Positions 6,496 through 13,863 of a stretch of 16,354 nucleotides of DNA are shown piece after piece. Made by a program: the position numbers and the translations under genes. The DNA comes from a bacterium (lineage in GTDB: Bacteria > Vulcanimicrobiota > Xenobia > Xenobiales > Xenobiaceae): positions 1 through 16,354 of the forward strand of contig JAFSXO010000352.1 in assembly GCA_017444045.1 (NCBI GenBank), written 5' to 3'. Under the pieces are notes generated by a model. That model made no database searches. It was not told the DNA's origin and saw nothing but the letters and a program-made list of their open reading frames with translations. Within the stretch, counting starts at the first letter, position 1, and each line of letters starts with the position of its first letter.

Positions 6496-9282
6496 ATGGC
6501 AGAATGGACTACTATGGGGATTCGCGAGTATCAGAGTCTAGATGAGACAGCCTCGGCTGAGCAGCCGAGCATTCAGCGGAAGAGCCGCAGCCTTTGGCGG
6601 GAGCTGCTGGGCGTTACTCTGCTTTATATTCTGTTGTCTCTGGTCTTTACGTTCCCTCTGATCCTGAATTTTAACAGCTGCGTTATCGGCGATATGGAAA
6701 GCGATGTCTGGAAGCATCTCTGGGGTATGTGGTGGATGCGCCTTAACCTGTGCGATCAGTGCACGCTGCCTCTGAGCACCCATCTGCTCAACGCGCCTTA
6801 TGGCGGGGCACTGTTCTTTATCGATTCGCTGAACGGAGTGCTGTCGATACCGCTGCAGTACGCCATGGGAATGCCGGCGGTTTACAACTGCATGGTGCTG
6901 TTCAATTTTGTTCTGGCCGCTGTCGGGGCGTTTTTGCTCTGCCGTTATGTATGCCTGAATAGCTATGCCAGCTTTGTAGGCGGCGCTATTTATGCCTTTT
7001 CGGCTTATATGATGGCCTACATTAATTCCGGCGTAACCGAGGCCATCAATATTGGCTGGATCCCCTTCTTTTTGCTGTTCTTCATACGCATGCTGCGCCG
7101 CAGCAGCGTGCGCGATGCCGTCTGCGCGGCGGTATTTTTTTCCCTGGCAACTATGGGCAGCTGGTATTACGGGGCGTTCTGCGTGCTGCTGGGCGTGTTC
7201 TATTACATCTTTTTTGTCTGGCGGCTCGGCCGCCGAGCTTTGGCGCTGCATAATGTGTCGTGGAGCAGCCTCGGACATTCTGTGCTGTCTGCTAATTTTG
7301 GCTATGCGCTGGCAACGGCCGTGGCTCTCGGGATTTATGCTCATTTCACAGCGGCCGCGGTGCGTCCCTTCGGCAGCGAGCTGAGCACATGGAGCTTAAG
7401 CCTGTGGGGTTTTCTGGGGGCAGTTCTCATGGGAGCTGGCTGGATGCAGCGGAAGCGTCTGGGCCTCGCTGCGCTGCTATGGCTTGCCGCCGTTCCGGCA
7501 GCTGTGCTGGCAGCCGCCGAATGCCTGTATTTTGATTCAGAGGTCCTGTATGGCTATTGGGGAGGCCTGAGCTTTTGGCTTACCCTGGGCCAGGCCGCTA
7601 TAATCGCGGCGCTGCTGGGTGTCTGGCTGTATAAACAGCGCGCTGGAAGGCTGTGGCAGGCGGCGTTCGGGGCAGATCTGAAGAGGTCATGGCATCTGCT
7701 GGCCGTCTGCGCCGGGATAGTCGTTGTATATTTCTGTCTGTTTGTCGTATTTCAGACCTCCGTTGGCGGCGACAATTGGCCGGGGCTGCTTCTGTGCGGC
7801 TTGGCCATCGCTCTGCTTTGGCTGGAGCTGCGGCAGCTGCTGTCTGGCTGGGAGGACAGCACTCTGGAAGCCGCCTGGCTGGGGGGATATTTGCGCATAG
7901 GCCGTAACGGCTTCGGCGTTTGGCTGCTGCTGTCAGCTGTGGCTGTTCCGATTCTGCGGCGCCTGTTCCCAGATGCCAGTCTGCCGGGGTTTACATATCT
8001 GTTCTTCAGCGCGCTGTGGCTGGTGCTGTGCGGATTCTCCTGGATGAGGCATGGCGCTGCCGTTTTTGCCAGGCGCCATCCGGACGGAGGTGCCGGTTCG
8101 GGTCGCGGTGATTGGCAGCTGCTCTTCGCTGCTATCCTGTCTCTGCTCTCAGACAGCAATACTAAAAGGATACTGCGCCGTTTGGTGTTCGTTCCGCTTC
8201 TGTTCGCCGTGCTGGTGGGGATGCTCATCGCCGCGCCCACATCTGCCTTTAACACCAGCATTAACGGCGAGGACTCTCTGGTCTTCCGCAAGCGCGTCGC
8301 CAACAGCGTAGATATACATCTCTCGTGGCGTTTTCGCAATATATCCAGCCTGAGCGCCTATTTCTTTGGCGATAAGACCTGCACCAACCGCACCTATACG
8401 GTCGACAAGCTCACCCGCGTTTCCTATGCCGGCTGGGTAGCGCTGATTCTGGCAGGCTTAGGTTTCGCTATGCGCCGCCGGTCCCGCACCTTTTGGGCGC
8501 TAATGGTGCTGGTGTTTGCTATGTTCAGCCTGGGGCCTTATATGTATATAACCCCAGAGATATGCCTGAGCAATCCTTCGCCCATTTATATGGCGTTCTT
8601 TAACTATTTCCCAGCCTTTGCCCAGATTGCTATTCCGTATCGCTTTGTCGCCCTGGTGATGCTGGGACTGGGTGTGCTTAGCTCTCTTACGCTGTCGTCG
8701 TGGTACCGCGCGTGGAGCCGGCGCCAGGCTATGCTGTTCTCGGCAGCGCTGACCGCGGCTGTGCTTTTTGATGTGGCCGTTTTCTCCCCGGCGCCGTTCC
8801 CCATCCCGCTTTCCGATGCGGTTATGCCTGCCTATTGCGCGAGCATAGGGGAGGACAGCGACGATGTGGGGCTTATCGATTATCCTATCCAGCGCTATAA
8901 GGGCGAGCTGCTGCCGGGCGAGTATTTTTATTATCAGCTGGCTCATGGCAAGGCGATACCCAATCGCGTTGAAGGGACGATTCCGCTCTTTGTGTTCCAG
9001 AACGCGTTTACCAACTATCTTTTCGTGCTGGAGCATGCCCAGGAGGATCTGCCTCCTCAGACTCGGGAAAAGCTGGCCGCCGGTCTCGCCGATGCCGCGC
9101 GCTTTCGTTTCCGCTATTTGGTCATTCACAATAATCTGCTGCGCACTTCAGCCCGCGAGCGCATGCGCGTGCTTCTGCAGTATTTTTTGGGCGAGCCCAA
9201 GCATTATCCCCAGGGCGTAGACGTCTACGTTATTCCTCCGTACAGCGTCCTTAAGAATAGCACTGGGGCAGGAGTAAGTTAG
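6496..9282 (+). CDS. Large polytopic membrane protein, GT-C glycosyltransferase-like
   Basis: From ATG 6496 it has 928 residues; TTG 6487 and ATG 6514 are alternatives, and no clear ribosome binding site decides. After a polar 35-residue N-terminus there is a first membrane helix (LLGVTLLYILLSLVFTFPL), then an outer loop with GDMESDVWKHLWGMWW, the acidic/aromatic loop expected in GT-C enzymes that use polyprenyl-phosphate sugars. Many more hydrophobic segments follow (about fifteen to twenty by eye), and a soluble C-terminal domain from about residue 770 includes DVGLIDYPIQRYKGE. The YAFSAYMMAYINSG segment followed by an amphipathic stretch also recalls GT-C-type membrane proteins. Residues about 250-555 look like an extra multi-helix block (see findings). 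It probably transfers a sugar or other group on the outer face of the cytoplasmic membrane, but donor and acceptor are unknown. It lies in an operon-like set with a flippase-like protein. Confidence 0.65.
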   Translation: MAEWTTMGIREYQSLDETASAEQPSIQRKSRSLWRELLGVTLLYILLSLVFTFPLILNFNSCVIGDMESDVWKHLWGMWWMRLNLCDQCTLPLSTHLLNAPYGGALFFIDSLNGVLSIPLQYAMGMPAVYNCMVLFNFVLAAVGAFLLCRYVCLNSYASFVGGAIYAFSAYMMAYINSGVTEAINIGWIPFFLLFFIRMLRRSSVRDAVCAAVFFSLATMGSWYYGAFCVLLGVFYYIFFVWRLGRRALALHNVSWSSLGHSVLSANFGYALATAVALGIYAHFTAAAVRPFGSELSTWSLSLWGFLGAVLMGAGWMQRKRLGLAALLWLAAVPAAVLAAAECLYFDSEVLYGYWGGLSFWLTLGQAAIIAALLGVWLYKQRAGRLWQAAFGADLKRSWHLLAVCAGIVVVYFCLFVVFQTSVGGDNWPGLLLCGLAIALLWLELRQLLSGWEDSTLEAAWLGGYLRIGRNGFGVWLLLSAVAVPILRRLFPDASLPGFTYLFFSALWLVLCGFSWMRHGAAVFARRHPDGGAGSGRGDWQLLFAAILSLLSDSNTKRILRRLVFVPLLFAVLVGMLIAAPTSAFNTSINGEDSLVFRKRVANSVDIHLSWRFRNISSLSAYFFGDKTCTNRTYTVDKLTRVSYAGWVALILAGLGFAMRRRSRTFWALMVLVFAMFSLGPYMYITPEICLSNPSPIYMAFFNYFPAFAQIAIPYRFVALVMLGLGVLSSLTLSSWYRAWSRRQAMLFSAALTAAVLFDVAVFSPAPFPIPLSDAVMPAYCASIGEDSDDVGLIDYPIQRYKGELLPGEYFYYQLAHGKAIPNRVEGTIPLFVFQNAFTNYLFVLEHAQEDLPPQTREKLAAGLADAARFRFRYLVIHNNLLRTSARERMRVLLQYFLGEPKHYPQGVDVYVIPPYSVLKNSTGAGVS

Positions 9283-9303
9283 ATTAAAGCGTACATTTTT
9301 CAT

Positions 9304-9588
9304 ATGAATGAGCGCAAAGACGATATAATAATTGGTTTACTGGTAGTAATTATAATTTTACAGGTTTACAGTCTATTTTTGGGCAATAATTCCATGCCTC
9401 AGAATGATACCGCAGGATGGCAGGAATATGCCGGCCAGGAGGTTCCGACCCTGCCTGCCAATACCGATGTAAATGTTAAAGAAGCTCTGGGAGAAACCGT
9501 TAAAGAGGCCGATGCGAACAACGATCCTTCCAGCGGGGCCAATGTCCCCGGCGTTCCCGGTCAGCAGCCCGCTCCAGCCTCTAATTAA
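9304..9588 (+). CDS. Small membrane-anchored protein of unknown function
   Basis: This 94-residue protein is not recognised. Residues 1-7 are polar (NERKDD), residues 8-27 form one strongly hydrophobic helix (IIIGLLVVIIILQVYSLFLG), and the rest is hydrophilic, acidic and rich in Asn, Ala, Pro and Gly, ending in a PG/PA-rich tail. This fits a single-pass signal anchor with an unstructured domain, probably on the outer side, although orientation cannot be proven. There is no lipobox cysteine and no LPXTG motif. It starts 21 bases after the GT-C-like gene and ends 15 bases before the flippase-like gene, so it is probably co-transcribed and may be an accessory or scaffold subunit. No strong ribosome binding site precedes the ATG, which lowers confidence. 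The coding direction, spacing and clear membrane anchor argue for a real gene. Confidence 0.62.
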   Translation: MNERKDDIIIGLLVVIIILQVYSLFLGNNSMPQNDTAGWQEYAGQEVPTLPANTDVNVKEALGETVKEADANNDPSSGANVPGVPGQQPAPASN

Positions 9589-9603
9589 TGCTTTGGTTTA
9601 GCC

Positions 9604-10620
9604 GTGAGCTGGCTTAAATCTCCTGTTTTTTGGCGTTGGGCACTGCGGCTTTTGGTGGCAGTGCTGCTTATTGCTGGCGTTGCCGCGCTGGTAAGCCTAG
9701 ACAACGTATGGCAGCTGCTGATAAGCTGCCGTCTGCAGCCGCTGCTGCATGCCTTTTTGCTTTTCTTTCTGGCCTGCACTTCTGTTGGCTGGGCCTGGCA
9801 GATTCTTCTGCGCCCCTGCGGCTATAAGCTGGATATGCTGCCCGCGATGCGTCTGTCTCTGCTGGGCTTTTTTTTCAATAATTTGGTGCCGTCTGGTGTT
9901 ACCGGCGAGGTCTATCGGGTTTACGCCATCAGCCAGATGGGACTTCCCAAGGTTCACGCGGCCGCTTCAGTTTTTGTCGAGCGCTGGTCGGCGTTTTTGG
10001 CCTTAATTCTGGCGACAGGCGTTTCCGGTTGGGCGGGCTGGCCGTGGCTGCAGGGCGTCAAAGTGGGCAGCGCTTTAGGGCAGTTTTATCAGCCTTTAGA
10101 GCAGGCGCGCCTCGATTACATGCTGCTGGCCTTCCTGATACTGCTCGTAGTCGGCTTCTTGGGGATAAGCCTGTGGCTCTGGTGGGCCGCTGGGCACAGC
10201 CCGCAGGCCTGGGAGCGCTATCGCTTGGGCATTTCTGTGCCCGAGCTGGTGAACGGCATAGCCGCCTATTTTCGCTGCCCGCGGTATTTCTTGCTGGCTA
10301 CGCTGATAAACCTAGCCTCGCCGCTTCTGGAGGGTCTGGCCTTTTCCAGCATAGCCGATGCTTTGGGCATGGAGCTGTCGCCGACGCTGTTTTTGGTGTT
10401 TACTCCCATATTTCGAATTCTGCACCATCTGCCCATAACCATTAATGCCTTGGGCACGCAGGAGGTCGCGTCTGTGATCTTCTGGCAGCCTTTAGGGGCG
10501 GCGCCGGAGCAGGCTGTGGCCATCTCTGTGCTCATTCACGTGCTGAAAATCTCCATCAGTCTGCTGGGAGGGCCCCTGTACTTTATCGGCCAGGATTACC
10601 GCGTGCAGACTGTAGGCTAA
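9604..10620 (+). CDS. Flippase-like integral membrane protein, UPF0104/LPG-synthetase TM family (COG0392)
   Basis: The protein has 338 residues from a GTG start at 9604, the only suitable start because the next in-frame ATG would remove the first helices. Several hydrophobic helices span the whole length. The segment FFNNLVPSGVTGEVYRVYAISQMG, followed by an ASVFVERWSA stretch, matches the conserved loop of the AglD2/YbhN/MprF-membrane-domain family (pattern: P-G-E-x-R then S-x-x-x-E-R). The soluble aminoacyltransferase half of MprF is absent, so it is not a lysyl-phosphatidylglycerol synthase. Stand-alone members are proposed to move or present lipid-linked intermediates and often accompany glycosyltransferases. 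Here it follows the GT-C-like gene and a small anchored protein, supporting a role in envelope glycolipid assembly; that role is an inference. It is the last gene of the unit before the next leader. Confidence 0.8.
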   Translation: MSWLKSPVFWRWALRLLVAVLLIAGVAALVSLDNVWQLLISCRLQPLLHAFLLFFLACTSVGWAWQILLRPCGYKLDMLPAMRLSLLGFFFNNLVPSGVTGEVYRVYAISQMGLPKVHAAASVFVERWSAFLALILATGVSGWAGWPWLQGVKVGSALGQFYQPLEQARLDYMLLAFLILLVVGFLGISLWLWWAAGHSPQAWERYRLGISVPELVNGIAAYFRCPRYFLLATLINLASPLLEGLAFSSIADALGMELSPTLFLVFTPIFRILHHLPITINALGTQEVASVIFWQPLGAAPEQAVAISVLIHVLKISISLLGGPLYFIGQDYRVQTVG

Positions 10621-10666
10621 GTTAACTGCGCCGTAAAGGATGGAATGTCCCTGGCGCGAAATTAAC
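10621..10666 (+). terminator. Hairpin directly after the flippase-like gene, possible weak terminator
   Basis: GTTAA (10621-10625) and GCGCC (10628-10632) pair with GGCGC (10653-10657) and TTAAC (10662-10666). The hairpin starts at the base after the stop codon and is followed by ATTTTG. It could end the upstream unit, but the T-run is short. Its loop contains TAAAGGATGG, a 10-mer also present in both copies of the dispersed repeat, so it may be a degenerate remnant. Confidence 0.45.
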
Positions 10667-10731
10667 ATTTTGTACAATTCGAGACTGTAGTGTCGTTGAC
10701 TTAAGCAATGGCCAATAGATCCTCATTATAG

Positions 10732-10871
10732 CTTCCCCTAAAGGATGGCAGGGGGAGAAGTCGCGCCAGCGACATAGGGGGTGGCCATAGTTGGCGGAAG
10801 AATCGAAGTTTAATGCATGTTGTGCGCTAACTTGTACGCTAATATACAACGCAGCGCTAATGCACATGAAT
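10732..10871 (+). repeat. Dispersed leader repeat, copy 2
   Basis: This is the second copy of the 140-base element at 3444-3583: same length, same orientation, 12 substitutions by eye. The GTCGC-gcca-GCGAC hairpin is kept with a changed loop, and the GCCA/TGGC hairpin is kept with loop tagt in place of cagc. The GTTGT/ACAAC stem is kept at its base but weakened above. The element ends 74 bases before the gcvT start, comparable to 64 bases for copy 1 and the aldo/keto reductase. Confidence 0.8.
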
Positions 10872-10880
10872 AATCAGAAC

Positions 10881-10913
10881 CAATGCCATTGATCTCTTAA
10901 GTTAATGGCATTG
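10881..10913 (+). promoter_or_regulatory. Hairpin between leader repeat and gcvT
   Basis: CAATGCCATT (10881-10890) is perfectly complementary to AATGGCATTG (10904-10913), with a 13-base loop containing CTTAA. It ends 18 bases before the ribosome binding site. A hairpin at the matching place after copy 1 (ATGCTT 3595-3600 with AAGCAT 3617-3622, loop also containing CTTAA) has different arms but keeps the pairing. No T-run follows, so it is not a simple terminator; control of translation or mRNA stability is possible. Confidence 0.55.
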
Positions 10914-10945
10914 TTCGAGACAGTATTGTGTAAAGGAGCATGATT

Positions 10946-12067
10946 GTGACCGTGGAGCTATTGCGCACACCTTTGTATGAAGTCCACCAGCGCGAGGGTG
11001 GCAAAATCGTCGAGTTCGCCGGCTGGGAGATGCCCGTAGAGTATGCCGGTATTAAACAGGAGCACTTAGCGGTACGCCAAAACATCGGCTTGTTCGATCT
11101 GTCCCACATGGGCGAAATAGAGATCGTGGGGCGGGGAGCTGTAGACTTTGTCGACGGGCTGGTAACCAACAACGCCAAGCGCATTGTGCCGGGGCAGTGC
11201 ATGTACACCTGCATGTGCCGTGAGAATGGCGGCATTATAGACGATCTTATTATTTACCGTTTTCCGGATCTGGAGAACGGCGATGAGTATATTTGGCTGG
11301 TAGTCAATGCCTCCAACTGCGCCAAGGATTTCGCCTGGATTAAAGAGCATGAGGGGGCGCAGGCTAAGGTTACCGATCTGTCCGCGAAAACAGCTTTGCT
11401 GGCAGTTCAGGGTCCTAAAGCTCAGGAATTCCTGCAGCCTTTAACCGACTCTGACCTGGAAGTGCTGAGCTACTACCATCTGACCCGGGGAACGGTCGCG
11501 GGAATTCCTGCGGTTATATCGAGAACCGGCTACACCGGCGAAGACGGCTTTGAGCTTTACGTTGACTGGAACGAGGCCGAGAAGCTGTGGGAAGCCCTGC
11601 GCCACGCCGAGGGCGGTATAGAGCCCATCGGTCTGGGGGCCCGCGATACCCTGCGCTTAGAGGCTGGCTATTCGCTGTATGGCCACGAGATAACCGAAGA
11701 GACCTCGCCGGTTAATTCCACCCTTAATTGGGTGGTCAGCCTCAACAGCGCTGATTTTATCGGCAAAGCGGCTCTGAAGGCCCAAAAAGATGAGGGCATA
11801 AAGGAAGCTATTGTCGGCTTGGTGATGCAGAGCCGAGCGATTCCGCGGCAGGGCTATGAGATAGAAGACGCCGAGGGTAATGTGGTGGGCCATATAACCA
11901 GCGGAACATTTTCTCCTTCGCTGTCCCGCGGTGTGGCTTTGGCGCGCGTGGCCAAGAGTCACAGCAGTGTGGGCACGGAGCTTAAGGTCGTGGTGCGCGG
12001 CCGCCGTGAGCCCGCTTTGGTGCAAAAGCCGCCCTTTGTGCGCGGCAGCGTGCGCAGCTCTCGCTAA
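10946..12067 (+). CDS. gcvT: Glycine cleavage system T protein (aminomethyltransferase)
   Basis: T-protein takes the aminomethyl group from lipoyl-GcvH, releases ammonia and makes 5,10-methylene-tetrahydrofolate. I choose GTG 10946 (373 residues): AAAGGAG at 10932-10938 is seven bases upstream, whereas ATG 10940 leaves only one base. RTPLYEVHQREGGKIVEFAG (7-26), DLSHMGEIE (51-59), GGIIDDLIIYR (95-105, containing the conserved aspartate needed for folate chemistry), GYTGEDGFELYV, and the C-terminal PPFVRG are standard GcvT blocks, and the length is normal. It is the first gene of a gcvT-gcvH-gcvPA-gcvPB-ligase operon, with gcvH 39 bases downstream. The protein is cytoplasmic. The leader carries a dispersed repeat and a hairpin, and I see no glycine riboswitch. 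Confidence 0.95.
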   Translation: MTVELLRTPLYEVHQREGGKIVEFAGWEMPVEYAGIKQEHLAVRQNIGLFDLSHMGEIEIVGRGAVDFVDGLVTNNAKRIVPGQCMYTCMCRENGGIIDDLIIYRFPDLENGDEYIWLVVNASNCAKDFAWIKEHEGAQAKVTDLSAKTALLAVQGPKAQEFLQPLTDSDLEVLSYYHLTRGTVAGIPAVISRTGYTGEDGFELYVDWNEAEKLWEALRHAEGGIEPIGLGARDTLRLEAGYSLYGHEITEETSPVNSTLNWVVSLNSADFIGKAALKAQKDEGIKEAIVGLVMQSRAIPRQGYEIEDAEGNVVGHITSGTFSPSLSRGVALARVAKSHSSVGTELKVVVRGRREPALVQKPPFVRGSVRSSR

Positions 12068-12106
12068 TTCTATATAAATACAGTCTTTTTAATGAGGAGC
12101 GTAGTC

Positions 12107-12502
12107 ATGATTCCTAATGATCTTAAATATACCAATGACCATGAATGGGTGCGTGTCAATGGCGATGTCGCCGAAATTGGCATTACCGATTTTGCCCAGG
12201 AGCAGCTCGGAGATATCGTGTTCGTTGAGGTACCAGCCCTAGGTACTGTTCTGGAGGCGGGCGAACGTTTGGGTGTTGTAGAGTCTGTTAAAACAGTTTC
12301 CGATGTTTTTGCTCCGGTTTCAGGCGAGGTCATAGAGATTAATCCTTTGCTGGTTGAGGACAATGATGAATTCAGTCCGGAAATTGTTAACTCAGATGCC
12401 TTTGGCAAGGGATGGATGGTGCGCGTGCGCATGAGCAATGCTGCAGAGCTTGACAAGCTTCTTAGCGCCGCTGATTACAAGATCGTAACCGAGGAGGCTT
12501 AA
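12107..12502 (+). CDS. gcvH: Glycine cleavage system H protein (lipoyl carrier)
   Basis: GcvH is the small shuttle that carries the aminomethyl group on lipoyl-lysine between the P, T and L proteins. ATG 12107 is preferred (131 residues) because TGAGGAG (12093-12099) sits seven bases ahead; an in-frame ATG at 12092 would overlap that site. The protein begins IPNDLKYTNDHEWVRV, as in the family, and the lipoylation site is K62 in GVVESVKTVSDV, at the normal position for GcvH. The later segment FGKGWMVRVR is also typical. The stop codon TAA overlaps the gcvPA start by one base (TAATG), indicating translational coupling. A protein of the lipoate-attachment family is encoded at the end of the same operon. 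Confidence 0.95.
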   Translation: MIPNDLKYTNDHEWVRVNGDVAEIGITDFAQEQLGDIVFVEVPALGTVLEAGERLGVVESVKTVSDVFAPVSGEVIEINPLLVEDNDEFSPEIVNSDAFGKGWMVRVRMSNAAELDKLLSAADYKIVTEEA

Positions 12503-13860
12503 TGAGCTACCTTCCTCATACTGCCGACGACCGTTCGCATATGCTGCAGACGATTGGCGCCGCTAGCGTTGAAGATTTGCTGCAGCCTATTCCCGAGCGT
12601 CTGCGTTTGCTGCGACCTCTGAAGCTTCCCGAAGCGCAGAACGAGTACGATTTGCTGCAGCACATGAAGGCTTTGGCTGCGGCGAACACCGATGTTGGCG
12701 CGAATATTTTTGTAGGCGGAGGAGCCTATAACCATTTTATTCCCGCTGTAACCGAAATGGTCACCTCGCGTTCGGAGTTCCTGACCGCTTATACGCCCTA
12801 TCAGGCAGAAGCCAGTCAGGGAACGCTGCAGACCATTTTCGAATATCAGACGATGATCTGCCGCCTAACGGGCATGGATGTGGCCAATGCCTCCGTGTAC
12901 GATGGCGGTACGGCTGCTGCCGATGCGCTGATTATGGCGGCTAACAAGACCAGGCGCCGTCTGGTGTATGTGTCGCAGGCGGTGAATCCCCAGGTGCGAC
13001 AGGTTATCGCCACTTATCTGGCGGGCAGCGATATCGAAGTGCGCGAGCTGCCCATTGAGCAGGGAATGACCGTTCTGCCCGAGCTTACCAAAGAGGTCGC
13101 GGCGGTCATGGTGCAGATTCCCAACTTTTTCGGCATAGTCGAAGACGGTCCGTCCTTCTGCGCCAAGGTGCGCGAGGCCGGCGCTCTGCCGATCGTCGCT
13201 GTAGGCGACGCGGTCAGCCTGGCCATGCTGGAGGCACCCGCCAATTATGGGGCGGCTATCTGCTGCGGCGATGCGCAGGCGCTGGGCTTGCCTCTCTCCT
13301 TCGGCGGCCCTTACTGCGGCTTCCTGGCCTGCAAACAGGAGCTTATGCGCAATATCCCCGGGCGTTTGGTCGGCATAACCGAAGACCGTCACGGCAAGCG
13401 CGGCTACTGCCTCACCCTGCAGGCGCGCGAGCAGCACATACGCCGGGAAAAGGCAGCTTCTAATATCTGCTCCAACCAGGGGCTGTGCGCTTTGGCTGTT
13501 ACCGTGTATCTGTCCTTGGTAGGCCCTAAGGGTCTGCAGCAGGTGGCTAGGGGCAGCAAGCTGGCTGCCGATGCCCTGAAGAAAGCTCTGGGCGCTATAG
13601 ATGGGTTCAGCGTAGAGTTCGCCGCGCCCACCTTCAACGAATTCGTGCTGCGCTGTCCTAAGGGCCGTGCCGGAGAAATTTTGGACTATTTGGCTCAGCA
13701 TGGCATAATCGGCGGCTGCGCTTTAGGTCAGGATTATCCCGAGCTCTCTGACTGTCTGCTTCTGTGCTGCACAGAGCTCACTAAGCCCGAAGCGGTGGAG
13801 CGGTATGCCGCCTTGCTGCGGTCATGGGTTTCGGAAAATGCCCAGGAGGGAAAGGCTTAG
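12502..13860 (+). CDS. gcvPA: Glycine dehydrogenase (decarboxylating) subunit 1
   Basis: This is the N-terminal-half subunit of the split P-protein, which with GcvPB decarboxylates glycine and passes the aminomethyl group to GcvH. The 452 residues match the usual size. Family blocks seen are YLPHTADDRSHML (3-15), the GAYNHFIPAV region (75-84), LTAYTPYQAEASQGTLQ (94-110), DGGTAAADAL (134-143), PNFFGIVED (207-215), LSFGGPYCGFLA (265-276), GRLVGITED (287-295) and EKAASNICSNQ (316-326). It carries no PLP lysine, as expected for this subunit. AGGAGG (12492-12497) lies four bases before the ATG, which overlaps the gcvH stop. gcvPB follows after three bases. The split form is common in Firmicutes, Thermotogae and archaea, while proteobacteria usually have a single long GcvP. 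Confidence 0.95.
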   Translation: MSYLPHTADDRSHMLQTIGAASVEDLLQPIPERLRLLRPLKLPEAQNEYDLLQHMKALAAANTDVGANIFVGGGAYNHFIPAVTEMVTSRSEFLTAYTPYQAEASQGTLQTIFEYQTMICRLTGMDVANASVYDGGTAAADALIMAANKTRRRLVYVSQAVNPQVRQVIATYLAGSDIEVRELPIEQGMTVLPELTKEVAAVMVQIPNFFGIVEDGPSFCAKVREAGALPIVAVGDAVSLAMLEAPANYGAAICCGDAQALGLPLSFGGPYCGFLACKQELMRNIPGRLVGITEDRHGKRGYCLTLQAREQHIRREKAASNICSNQGLCALAVTVYLSLVGPKGLQQVARGSKLAADALKKALGAIDGFSVEFAAPTFNEFVLRCPKGRAGEILDYLAQHGIIGGCALGQDYPELSDCLLLCCTELTKPEAVERYAALLRSWVSENAQEGKA

Positions 13861-13863
13861 ATT

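Larger units (their letters stand above)
10621..10945. other. 325-base non-coding leader upstream of the glycine cleavage operon
   Basis: No gene is supported here. It holds the post-stop hairpin (10621-10666), a weak promoter candidate (TTAACA at 10662-10667, an 18-base spacer, TGTAGT at 10686-10691; TTGACT at 10696 is an alternative -35 without a good -10), copy 2 of the dispersed repeat (10732-10871), a strong hairpin (10881-10913) and the ribosome binding site (10932-10938). I looked for the glycine riboswitch core usual in Firmicutes gcv leaders and did not see it. Confidence 0.65.

Noticed and set aside
9604..10620. MprF lysyl-phosphatidylglycerol synthase
   Set aside because: Only the membrane domain is present; the C-terminal aminoacyl-transfer domain is absent.
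10622..10867. 81-residue - strand reading frame across the gcvT leader
   Set aside because: It covers a repeat and hairpins, has no recognisable protein features, and is best explained by chance.
10732..10871. Glycine riboswitch in the gcvT leader
   Set aside because: The tempting G-rich and GAAG segments belong to the dispersed repeat, which also precedes an unrelated gene, and the conserved aptamer core is not visible.
10940..10945. ATG 10940 as the gcvT start
   Set aside because: It leaves only one base after AAAGGAG; GTG 10946 has a seven-base spacer and gives the usual N-terminus.
12092..12106. ATG 12092 as the gcvH start
   Set aside because: It overlaps the TGAGGAG site that is ideally placed for ATG 12107, and the family N-terminus begins at the latter.
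12865..13701. 278-residue antisense frame within gcvPA (and similar long ones at 5561-6292, 6538-7344, 8500-9129)
   Set aside because: These lie wholly opposite clearly recognised genes, are His/Gln/Arg/Ala-rich as expected from reversing GC-rich codons, and show no domain motifs.
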